Part shown: positions 24,904 through 35,239 of the stretch, one piece after another
Layout of the letters: each line of letters starts with the position of its first letter
Numbering within the stretch: position 1 is the first letter of the stretch
NCBI GenBank assembly: GCA_007844125.1
Contig: CM017561.1
Span: 59,175,715-59,239,714 of the forward strand
DNA length: 64,000 nt
Direction: 5' to 3'
Origin: Sinonovacula constricta
Lineage: Eukaryota; Mollusca; Bivalvia; Cardiida; Solecurtidae
Notes under the pieces: model-generated
Seen by the model: only the letters and a program-made list of their open reading frames with translations
What the model was told of the DNA's origin: nothing
Database searches by the model: none
Program-made: the position numbers and the translations under genes

Positions 24904-25677
24904 AAACATTGCTTCTAATTATGAATGATTTAAATTTAACGTAGGTTTTAAATGCTTTTTATATGTGGTTCAATATTTAGAGTAATTATTCAACGGAACT
25001 TATAAACATGTAGATCCTCCCTTCGTAGCATAATGTTATATATTTTTATTAACGGTATGCAAATAAAAATGAAATTAAATCTATTTATTTTTGTATACGT
25101 ACTAGATCTACTATGCCAGCGAAGTCCATTTTGCGCAACATACATTGGCGCAACGGAGATCTCCATTTCGCGGTAGGCCTACTGTATATGGAATATCAAT
25201 AGAGAAATGTTAAAGACTCTTAATAATGTCAACAATTACTGTAAACACAAAAGTAAATCATATAAACGCAAGCTAAGTGTTTTTTTTTTTTTTACAAGTA
25301 ATCCGTTTAAAACATATCACAATGTTTAGAAAATAAAATAAAGGTAAAAATTATCTCCGTTGCGCCCGTTGCGCCCGTTGCGTCCGTTGCGTATTTTAGG
25401 CAAACCCTCCTTGACCCTGAGGTCAGAATGAACTCGATTCCTTTTGTCTGATGTGTTCGTCATAAATTCGCACTAAAACATCTTACTGTGCCATACGTTT
25501 TAAGGTATTTTTTTGTGTTAATGAGTAAGTATTTAATTTATACAAGTAATTACTTTAATCTTCATGGAACTGTCTAGAGAAATTGTTACTTAGAATATCC
25601 AGAACATCTTCGATGTACATTCACAAATGAGTATGATTTTTTTGTTCAATCAAAGGCGTCATATTAACCAAAAAAAG

Positions 25678-28600
25678 ATGGCGGTAACCGTGGCAGAACC
25701 AACATTCTTTGACAACATTCTTTACTATGGGCTCTTTTTGGGTGCCATTTTCCAGATTGTTTGCATTCTTGCTGTAGTATATATACCACAAAGTGAGAAT
25801 AAAGAGGTAACTAGTTTATAATTCTTTGAAAATAGAGCTACAGTTTTGTCGCCAGTAACGGATCACTATGTAAACAAAGTTTATTTTTTTAGTGTAAACG
25901 CAAAATGTCAATATTGTTTTATGCTGCAGTTAAAGGTATTATCTCCTCTAATGATATATGCAAATTAATTAAAAAAAGATTTTACTTTTCAGACATTTTA
26001 CTAGTTCATTTGTACCGCCGCTTACTTCCCCTTTATTGGATCAGTTGCTCCTATAACGGATCACGTGACACTTAAGGTCGAGGACCATCTCAAAACACAC
26101 ATTTATGACAGAAAACAGCTGAATTATTGTAACTAAACAAAACAATAGCAAATATGAATGAAACAATGAATGACAGGCATTGGAAGTGATACAAAATGTT
26201 CCATTTCAGTAACCACATGGGGCATCGGTGTGCCATTACAGCATTCCTTTAGCTGTTCAAATTGTTTATCATTTTTTACAACATGACAATAAAAACACAA
26301 TATGACTATAGTTAAACAAGACACAAGAGATCAATATTAAATGGAATGATCAAGTATGATCAAAGTTTCTGCTTTAATATCCCGCGATATTACGTTTTAT
26401 GTATTGAAGCATAAAATGTGATCCGTTTCTGGTGACTAAATCAGGGTTAAATTAAATACTACTACAGACATTGAACAGTGTGTTAAAAGGTTAGTTCAGT
26501 ATTTACTGAAATCTATGATAACTTATCTTCCAAATGTATATAAACTTGGCATGAAATAATTTCGTATAAACTCAGTACTGTCGTCTACTCTCGATCAATG
26601 TTTTTCAAAACGAGGCTGAACTCTTCAGCATTTGCATATGTGTGTTGACAAAGCATGCTGGGAAAATTTATAGCTCATCGTTTCGAAAGTAAACAAAGTC
26701 TATTTATATTTCTCAAAGGTCTAATAATAGAAATATAGATTTGAATTTTTATTCCAGTTACTCGTAAGAATGGCAGAAATCATGTTTTAAGAATTTGATC
26801 CGTTACTGGGGAAAGTCCGGTACTGGCGACCAAACTGTATCATGGTTGAACCTGTAGCCTTCTGGATTCGAGTTAAACTTAAAGTATTTTCCACTTGCAT
26901 TTTTTCGATAGTGCAAATATTCCAAAGCGAAATTTCTAGAAGTTTGCTTTATAAAATTAATGAATGACATTACATGATGATTCCAGCTAAGATTAGAAAG
27001 AAATTGAAGTCAGTGTATGAATTGAAGTACAGTGATTTAAGTTAACCCTTTAATAAAAGAAGCAAACCCATGTTAATATGGTTACCGGTCACTTCGGTAA
27101 ATTCATCTTATGTAAGAATGAGTCTGGTCGTTTCGGTAAATAGGTAAACATATAGTATAATACCTTATTGAGACAGAGAATTGGCCCTATGTCCATGTGT
27201 TTAATCATTTATTTATTATTTATTGTCTCTTTGTTTCAGCTAGCAGAGAAGCGCGTCAACTAAAAAACTTAAATAAAATAATGTAACAAAATATAACTTT
27301 AAGCATCTAAATATACATCACATAATTTTAAGCATTACAGATATGTTTGATCATAATACATACATAAATATTCATATTTATTTTATTTACGTCCTGAGTT
27401 TTTGGAGCAAAGAAATTGTGATGGGCCCCGAATGTTAGTATTTTCTAGTTGACAAAGCTAAAGCTAGCTAAAACAAAGAGACAATAAATTAATAAATGAT
27501 TAAACTGTCTGTCTCGGGCTGATGTGTGAAAATCTTTTCACCCCTGGAGTGTGAAAATCTTTTCACACCTAGACATCCTAGACAGAGTAATCCTTATATA
27601 AGATGAATTTACCGAAGTGGTCATTGACCGAAGTGACCAGCAGACCAGCACCCGTTAATTTGCTATAATTCAGAGTGTGTGCACATGTGCAAATTCCATG
27701 CCCAGTTTGCCCTACATGGGAAGTTCCATTGTCAGACAAATTGATTTTTTTTGGTCAATGTTATCTGTGGACAATTTAATATTTGTTGTAATTCTTTTTC
27801 ATATCTAGAAAAAATGTATTATAAAGTTTGTTTTTTCTAACCATAAAACATTGTGGACATTAACTTTAGGAATGTCTGGCAGATGTCTTTGTTAAAAACC
27901 ATGTTAAATGTGACAATTAAAGAATGTTCCAAATATATCTAAGTTGATTACTTTTATATGCTATGCATAATGCATGTCCTATTGAAATTTCAATAAATAT
28001 TAACAAATGTCCAGAAAAGTGGAATTTTGTGATGGACAAGTACATTTTTAAAGCCATCTGTAATGATCAGAACAAATGTCAATAATACCTTCATATAAAT
28101 CCTACCAATTCAAGAAGTACTGGGATATGTATCGGCTTTTATTGTGTTAATGAAATTTCTCATTTGCGCTTCTGCAACAGAAATGCCATAAAAATAGCCT
28201 GAAAGAAAAGCTTTATGGTACCATAAAAATAGCCATATAGCATTTTTAATAAAAATGTGTAGCAGATCCAATAGATTTAACTGGCTTTGCAAAAATATGT
28301 TAAAATATTTACATTTGACAATGTCGCATATGGTGCCTAGTCATTGAAAACTTTGCATATTATTATGTCTACAATATTCAACTTGTTGAAGGATTCCTTC
28401 ATCCATTTTTACGGTTTTGACTTTTGAGGTGATTTCAGTAGCTTTTGATGTTTTGCATGCTTTTAGGGGTTTGCTTGTTTTTCACATATATCTTTACTGG
28501 TTATGACGTTTTGATTTTTTATATAAGCAGACAATACCTTACAATATGTGGGGTAGCCATGAATGGTATCAAACAGCACACACTGTTTACTTCAAGTGTG

Positions 28601-31600
28601 CATTAAATCAGCAATGTCGGAAATCATGATCTGAATCATGGTTGCTTGCATCGTAAAGCTTTCGAATGACATGTTAACGATTAATGTAGAGTCAAAAAGT
28701 CATCCTAATACTTTTTTGTTTAGTTCTAGATTAAGCTGATTCATGTTGAGGTCACTATTGAGCTTAAATTTGAACCCTGGTCTTTGAATCCACAGCACAG
28801 GCATTAGACACAGTGACATATCCATTCTCCTACACTGCCTGTTCATTACATTTACCCATTTCACAGGCTCAGATTACTGTTGGCCACATGACTAAAAATG
28901 ACACCAGGTTATGAATGTCAAAGACAAATTTGCTTAAAGTTTTTGTATTATGAATTAAGGTAACACCAGGAGAGATGGGATAAAGAAAAAATCATTTTAT
29001 ATTGTTAAATTAAATGTCAGTTTGTTCTTCATGTTGTTTTTGAATCTACGTGTATGTGATACTCATTTGGATTGAGATACAGCAACTTTTTACTTCTTTG
29101 AAAGGGTCCGGTTATGGGCCTGTTCACAATTGATTACAGACCCACACCTTAAACAATCCCTTCAACATAACAAAAATAAATGTCCTTTTTCCAACCAAAT
29201 TGTATAATAAGACTATTCTTTAAATTTTATTTGACATTTCAGTCTTCATATAGCACTGTAAAGCAGTATAAATAGAAGAAACGTATGTCCTGGTTTGTAA
29301 AAATCTTAAGCATTTGGACAGGTCATTGAAATATCTATAGTTTTAAATTGATCCAATTAGTAATTTTAGATGATTGATTCTTCTAAAGTTTGGACTCCAA
29401 TTTAAATAATGTTATAAAACAATATTCCACCATTTTATATAAAAAAAACACACTCAAAACAAAGAAAGATCAATGTTTAATGTCTTTGAAATTGAAATCA
29501 TGCTGCGTAACAATAACTGACTGTGATTGTTTTAGCATACAGTGGTTAGAAAAGGCATGAGCCATGCACTGTAGTCACATTAAAAATAAAAATGTCACAT
29601 TGATTTGGTATGTTGAGGCGCCTGTGTCTCATTAAACTTTTGTAGGTCAAATAATTATTTAATCATTTTCAAAGTTCTGTGTACATTACAATATTTACTC
29701 ATACTTAACATGTGTGTACGGCATATATAGGACAAATCAATCGTTGATACATATTTATTACACTTGTATAATCAATAAACCTGCAGTGAAAATTTAGTAC
29801 ACAGTACGCAGTGTTTCTTCCTTGGAGTAACACTCTCAAATTGTCAACACACTTAAATTCTTCTTTTCCATTAGGCAAGAATGTTACGTTTCTGTTATTG
29901 CTGTGATGTTGACCGATTTTCTCTTAACTTCACCCATATATCTGGACTTGCATTGGGGTAACTCCACTCACATGTTTGTGTTAGATTAGTGAGACAGACA
30001 ATTTGATGAAATGACCATCTGTCATATTCGACCTCAATGACCATGTAGACATCTGCTACAGTTTCTCTAATATACCACTCCTTTAACTTAAATGACTGTG
30101 AATTTCTTTTGGTCTTTCTCAACTTTGCCGACGCCAAGAAAAAATCCCTGCCACTCTTGCCTTACCTCTCAAATTCTCCAGAAACTCATCACTGACTGCT
30201 ATAAACGAAATTCTCCTTGTCTTTATAGTGTAACTCATTGTTTTCTAATTGAAAATACTTAGAATTATGTTTAAAATTAATTTAAATGTTAGATGTTCTT
30301 TTGATATCTCTTTGAAATTTGGCAACTGATTGCGTAGATCTGTTATTTTTGTCAGATGTGAGTTGCAAATGAAACATATCATAGATGTACACATAAGCAG
30401 AATGTCAGCCCAATTGAAGCCTGAGCAGGGATCATCCTACCGGGCGATTCGGGCGAAATCGTCGCCCTGCAGTCGCTCACTTCGCCTATTTCATACATAA
30501 AAGCGAAATTGAAATTGCCTTCAATTTTGATTGTACACACAGGGTGTTTGGTTGACCCAAGCTCCAGGATTTTGACACACGAAAATTCGAAAATACCCCT
30601 AACTGACGCACATCAATAAGGGCGGCGGGGGTCATTTCTACCCGTGCGTCTGTCAAAATCGCCTACAGCTTCATAAGAAGCGAGAAAAGACAACAACGGG
30701 GACCATGCACACTAATACACAAATCGATTGATTGTATCTACGAAAGATGTACTTGTTACTTGAATGGTTGAAATTATGACTAAAAAAAGCTTGTTTGTCG
30801 TTTTGGTATTTCAAAATTAGTTTTGGGCACAGACTACACTTTGACACAGTACATTTTGTACTATAAACCAGGTTCTTGTTGTCTTGCCTGATGGTGCCTT
30901 TAGATATATTTAGTTGGGAAATATGCGTTATTGAGTGGCCAAGATCGTCGACTCTTACATTTATAATAGGTTTTGGAGTGACGTCAGTTTTGAGAAGTAA
31001 TATTTTTTTAACGGTGACAATTTAACAATATTAATTGATATGTTTTAACACGTCTTGGCTACAGGGGGTGGGGGGTAGGTGGGGTGGGGAACCCCTAGTA
31101 AAAAAAGTAAAATTGATGAGACCGACTCGCCAAAGAGATCATTTAAAAAACTAAACTCACAATTAAACTATGACTGGTAACCAACCAAAACAACAAATCA
31201 TGATCGTCATGCAGCATGTAAGTAAATTATCAAGTGAATAAGTGCATTTTTTTGTTGGATGGGGTAAAAAAGTTATATTATTAAAGTTCTCAAACTGTTC
31301 AGATGTTGTTTTGTTGTTGTAGTGAAGTCAGTTCATAGATATGTAAAATCATGTAAAAGGGGAATGAATATTGGAATGGCAAAGCAACAAGCTGGCTACA
31401 AATCAACAGAATTAGATTATACTAAAGATGAGTTTAGCATGAAGAAAGATGTGCATATTAAATGGCATATTGTTGTTTCCTTGGATAAGTACAGACAACA
31501 AATGCAACAAAACGACACATACACCTTTAATTAAACTAATAAAGATATATAAACAACTTAAAAAACACCAACAACTACACATGGTATGGTAAGTTAATGT

Positions 31601-32955
31601 AAAACGCAGTACTCTTCTCCCTAAATTCTTCCACTTCTCCCTAATTCCCGTGAAGGGAGAAGTCACTTCTCCCTAAAATTTCTCCCTAGGATGATCCCTG
31701 CCCTGATATCATTTTAATGTAGTTAAATGATCTGTTTTAATGCAAGTCCCACCCCTGCCTTGAACCTTACGATTGTGATAGAGTGAGCCATGTACAATTA
31801 GTAAGGAGAAGAATACCTTTTTACTTTAATAACTACTGTAATCTTACTTATGATAAGAAAATGAAAGATAGTGTTTGTTTTGTTTTTGAAATACAATGCA
31901 GCGACCAATAATGATCATAATAGTGACGTCCAGCTATTGTGGTTGAATAAGACCCCAAACAAAAATCTGGATAGAACCACCAGCGCATGGCAGGTCAGCT
32001 GGAAGACCTTCCTACATTAAGTCCTTTGCCCTGAACGGGATTTGAACCAAAATGCCTACCTACATTGAAGAAAACAATGGTTATTATAACAGAATAACAT
32101 CCCTTTAGAAACCAAACGAGAAAAATCAATTTCCACAAATCTATTTACCAGTAAAAGTACTTAGAAGGGAGTGAAGTACAACAATTCATAAAAAAAAATG
32201 GCCACAGCCTTAATGGGGCAGTAATCACTTAAAGAGACTAAGTGACATTTAATAAATATGAACTGTTATGGCATTAGAAGTATCTATCAGTAAGTGCTCA
32301 TATGCACTTTAGGGCTTTCCTTTGTATTTTTCTCAGAATCAGGTCTCATTAATATAATAAAAACCTTTATGATAATCTTAAGTAGCTCAATCATAAGCTC
32401 ACTGAGCTGATCGTTTTCTGTTATTAACTATACCTCATTTAGGATAAAAAGGAGTATTTTTATTTGTATATTTCATGAAGCAATATAATATTTTATAAAT
32501 TGTGACTATAATTATGTGCTGCTTTTATCAAAGCAAAACAACAATGAACCAGACCTGGTAATGCAATCGTTAGACTATTGGCTCCAGGTATAGGAGGTGC
32601 TAGGTTTGATCCCTGGTCGCTATATACCAAAGTCGTTTAAAGTGGAAGTGGTATAGCTCCCTTGCTAACGCTCAAGCAAATATAAGGGTAGTTTCACCTC
32701 TGGTTGGACTGGTGTCAGGATAATGTTCACGGCATGCTATACACAATGAAAGCAGCGCTATATCTGCTGCAAGTGGACACCATCTTCAGATAACTGAAAT
32801 ACTGTTGGTGGGAGGATAAACCCGATAAACATAAACAAACAAAACAATGCTATTTTCAGGAGGAAGTAGAGGAAGTGCCAGAGAACAAGATCGCTCAATC
32901 GCTACAAAGTGCCTCGAAGAAGGGTGGTAAAAAGGAGAAGAAGAAGCATCGATAG
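25678..32955 (+). CDS. MANBAL: MANBAL-like small single-pass membrane protein
   Basis: Two coding exons, 25678-25806 (43 codons) and 32860-32955 (31 codons plus stop), encode 74 aa; human MANBAL is 85 aa. The donor is AAAGAG/GTAACT and the acceptor TTTTCAG/GAGGAA, phase 0 on both sides. The ATG at 25678 has a strong context (AAGATGG) and gives the family-like [20 protein letters not shown]; an in-frame ATG at 25627 is possible but would add a Lys/Arg-rich leader not expected in the family. Residues about 15-36 form one transmembrane helix ([20 protein letters not shown]), the conserved MANBAL core. The C-terminus is acidic, then very basic ([12 protein letters not shown]), ending with KHR. 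Function is unknown in the family. The 7.05-kb intron is filled with mobile elements, one ending 15 nt before the acceptor. Confidence 0.9.
25841..26837. mobile_element. 997-bp TIR element with TA target-site duplication (Tc1/mariner-type non-autonomous)
   Basis: The left end CAGTTTTGTCGCCAGTAACGGATCA is mirrored by a right end whose reverse complement starts CAGTTTGGTCGCCAGTACCGG and then has CAGTAACGGATCA after a short insertion. Both ends are flanked by TA (25839-25840 and 26838-26839). Extra inner copies of AACGGATCA or TGATCCGTT occur near 26,057 and 26,418. TAAACAAAGT occurs in both arms. There is no transposase ORF. TA duplication plus CAGT-type ends fits a mariner-like MITE. Confidence 0.75.
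27087..27638. mobile_element. Fold-back element with long inverted arms (GGTCACTTCGGTAAATTCAT)
   Basis: The left arm starts GGTCACTTCGGTAAATTCAT. The right arm, read in reverse complement, starts GGTCACTTCGG, repeats it, then continues GGTAAATTCATCTTATATAA. Pairing resumes inside both arms around TTTAATCATTTATT and TATTGTCTCTTTGTTT.AGCTAGC, so each arm is roughly 180-200 bp around a central loop of about 220 bp. No ORF. No clear target-site duplication. Confidence 0.7.
27640..29890. other. MANBAL intron sequence, no gene recognised
   Basis: AT-rich intronic DNA. One weak tRNA-like patch on the minus strand (near 28,740-28,840, CCAGGGTTCAAATT) may be a worn SINE head. Nothing else is supported. 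Confidence 0.5.
29895..30238 (-). pseudogene. Possible frameshifted coding fragment antisense inside the MANBAL intron
   Basis: On the minus strand an ATG-led frame starts at 30238 ([20 protein letters not shown]) and ends in a stop at about 30,120. An overlapping frame continues from there to the stop at 29,895 with protein-like composition ([34 protein letters not shown]). The two overlap at a T6 run near 30,132, where one missing base would explain the break. No family recognised. It could be a retrocopy or exon remnant, or chance; the second frame has no ATG of its own. Confidence 0.3.
30425..31701. mobile_element. 1277-bp DNA element with perfect 15-bp TIRs and CCTGA target-site duplication
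   Basis: GCAGGGATCATCCTA at 30425-30439 is exactly inverted at 31687-31701, and both ends are flanked by CCTGA (30420-30424 and 31702-31706). The interior holds a palindromic pair (GACGCAC at about 30,605 and GTGCGTC at about 30,645), a G-rich tract, and a 70-codon ORF at 31,322-31,534 of unknown nature. The right end has several TCTCCCTA copies and a 9-bp hairpin (CTTCTCCCT/AGGGAGAAG). No transposase recognised, so it is non-autonomous or of a type I do not know. Confidence 0.75.
31064..31091 (+). other. G-quadruplex-type sequence
   Basis: Five- and six-G runs followed by two four-G runs with loops of 1-5 nt (GGGGGTGGGGGGTAGGTGGG then GTGGGG). This meets the usual G4 consensus. Confidence 0.8.
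31915..32060 (-). mobile_element. SINE family 2, partial copy in the MANBAL intron
   Basis: The minus strand shows GGTTCAAATCCCGTTC (B-box), then CCAGCTGACCTGCCATGCGC and TTTTTGTTTGGGGTCTTATT, matching the body of the 39,455-39,690 copy. Confidence 0.7.
32551..32845 (+). mobile_element. SINE family 1 copy abutting the last MANBAL exon
   Basis: Head AGACCTGGTAATGCAATCG, B-box GGTTTGATCCCTGG, body with CTCAAGCAAATATAAGGGT and CACGGCATGCTATACACA, and tail GGAGGATAAACCCGATAAAC followed by AAACAAAC. The tail lies just 15 nt from the acceptor of the terminal exon, so it forms part of the branch-point region. Confidence 0.88.
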
Positions 32956-33215
32956 TAACCTACCTGTCCTCACTCGTCTCTGTCATTATGTAGCTCAGGT
33001 AAATTAGTCTAGCATGATCACCTTTTAATTTTCTCTCGATGAAAATTATACTATAGTTTAGAGTGTTCCGCTTAACACTTTTGGGTGAAGACTCTCCATC
33101 ATAATGGCACACCATCAAATTAGATATGAAATGGAAAAAAACATACAATTTTTTACCATAATTATTATAATTTTGTATGCACTCATTTATTGTCTATACC
33201 CCTAGTGTAGGGTCA

Positions 33216-33221
33216 AATAAA
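33216..33221 (+). terminator. Candidate MANBAL poly(A) signal
   Basis: AATAAA 260 nt after the stop, followed by a GT-rich stretch (GGTTTGTGTGCCACTGTGTG). It lies about 130 bp before the start of the segmental duplication, so the gene itself appears not to be duplicated. Confidence 0.6.
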
Positions 33222-34439
33222 TTGGTTTGTGTGCCACTGTGTGTCAATTTTTCATAGATGGATGGCACAACCTCTTTGTCCTCTGGCTCTACAGGCAATA
33301 CAGGCTATTCGAAATGACTGTACAGTGTAATTTGCATGGTACTTCTAACGTTAGTTAAAACATGTTTACTTTTAATATGTTAAATTTTACCTAAAATAAC
33401 AGTATGCATATTCACAATGATTTTATTCTTCTTTCTATGTGGTTCGTTTAATATAATATAATTTATTTATTTTCACAGACAATGTCATTAATTTCACCTG
33501 AGACAGTACTGAAATTATAAATACCTTTATGGTCACTACCAAAAACTTACACTGAAATTTCTGATGCCACAATCATTAAAAGCTATCATTATGATATCAC
33601 ATGCAAGATATTTTAAGAAAACTAACTCAAGCCAAATTAATTGTGAGAATGTTTGTGTTAAAAGTTTTATTAACATTGACTACAAATATGCGGCGCAAAT
33701 TTTAAATATGTAGTGAAATTTATAAGAATTGATGAGACGTTGAAAATAAAAAATGCTTTTTGGCAATACCATCCCCATAATGACATTACAATGATCATTT
33801 CAGTACTAAACAATACTTTACGAGCAGCAAGTTTATAACTAAAAATTACCACAGAAAAATCACATGAAATACTGTTAATAATAATATGTGTCTGTTATTC
33901 ATATTAACCTTAATATTGCACTTCATAGTAAAAACTTATTTAAAAATTGAGCTTTTAAAAATTAAATATAAAAAAATATCTTATGCTACTTCATTTTCCT
34001 AAAAATAAAAGAAATAATAGTTCTTTTAATTTTTTTTTTACATGTTCCGAGTTAAGAAATAAATTACTAATTAGCATGCATTTACATGTACATAGAGAAT
34101 TACAAATATAATATATCTATCTTAAAGAAATAAGTATAAATTTAATAAAAAAAACACCAATTATTCTTTCAAACTTCATGCCTTCAGCTACATTAACAAC
34201 TTGAACTGAAAGTTTCTCCTTCAAACCCTTTATACCTGGCACTCTTAAGAATTGTCTCAATAAGGAACATTAATGGAAAGTCTCCCCTGAATAATCCCTA
34301 AATGCATGTTGATCCTTTCAGTGGTTTTACTTGTTTTTATGCTTGTGCTCTTTGGAGTGTATGTTGACTTTTCTGCCTTTCTTGTGATACCCAAATTAAC
34401 CATCATTTACAAACACTTTCATTTTCTTTGTAATCAAAT

Positions 34440-34600
34440 GGATTTTAAGCTTATATTTATGCAAAAGTATGAAATTTCACTGTTTGTAAAAGCAATATCT
34501 ACAAAAGAACAGGCGATAAAGTCTGAGAATTCCAACTTTAAGGACCTACCTACTGTTTGGACTACCTTGGATATAAACTAACAAGGGAGATAATTGTCAT
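34440..34600 (+). other. Block nearly identical between duplication copies A and B
   Basis: From about 34,440 to 34,560 the sequence matches 43,806-43,926 with almost no differences, while surrounding DNA differs at roughly one base in ten. Both copies keep an open frame here (KYEISLFVKAISTKEQAIKS), but it matches no family I know and has no splice sites. Confidence 0.5.
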
Positions 34601-35239
34601 TTCACCAATGTACCCCGTTAGACAATAAGTATAAGGTATATACAGATTGCTTGAAAATTATTAGCACAAAATCCGATTGACTTCTCTTGTGTGGAGTTAA
34701 TATAAATTTGTAACTGGATATTATATTTTATGCGTAGGTTGAACTATTTTAACTTGATACTTTTTCTAATCAAACCATAATGATGACTTGAATGACAATT
34801 GTTAATAACTTATAACTGTTGATTATAGACCTACAGTGTCAACTCTATTTTTTACTAGGACATAATTGTGAACTTAACCTGTTACTCAGAAGAAACATCA
34901 TTAGGGTTGGGTATATTTTCTGTTAATTGGATGAACAGAGTGTCTTGCAAGTAAATAAATATTTTATGTAGGAGTAAAATTATGTTTAATGACATCCATA
35001 TATTTTTAGCTCACCTTACATCTTTTTAACTGTGGCGCCGAATTCAGCCAAACTTTCTCCAAAGCTTAAATAGGCAGGGGGAATGAAAAGTGGTTCAAAT
35101 AATATTAATCTGTCAAAAAATATGGCCACCAAGGGCGTGGCCATTTTCCATATATGGCTATGTAGGAAAACTTAAAAAATCTTGTCAGAAACAGAAAGAG
35201 CTAGAGCCTTGATATATAGTATACACATTCTTTGGAACC

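Larger units (their letters stand above)
22719..25399. mobile_element. 2.68-kb element bounded by CTAAAATACGCAACGG inverted repeats with a 9-bp GCAACG-type array
   Basis: The left end reads CTAAAATACGCAACGG (22719-22734) and the right end is its exact reverse complement (25384-25399). Inside each end are repeated RCGCAACGG units. On the right they form a clean 9-bp tandem, CGTTGCGCC twice, then CGTTGCGTC and CGTTGCGTA (25,358-25,393). On the left they are interrupted. The interior has a duplicated block of about 250 bp (near 24,690-24,870 and 24,940-25,175), each copy ending in ATTG(A/G)CGCAAC. No transposase ORF is visible, so it is probably non-autonomous. No clear target-site duplication was found. 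It separates the AMT and MANBAL 5-prime ends. Confidence 0.65.

Noticed and set aside
25627..25677. Upstream in-frame ATG of MANBAL as the start
   Set aside because: The leader is basic and not family-like; the ATG at 25678 has a better context and fits the family N-terminus.
34306..34581. 91-codon ORF as a gene
   Set aside because: The start differs between duplication copies, no splice sites and no family; only the internal identity island is worth reporting.
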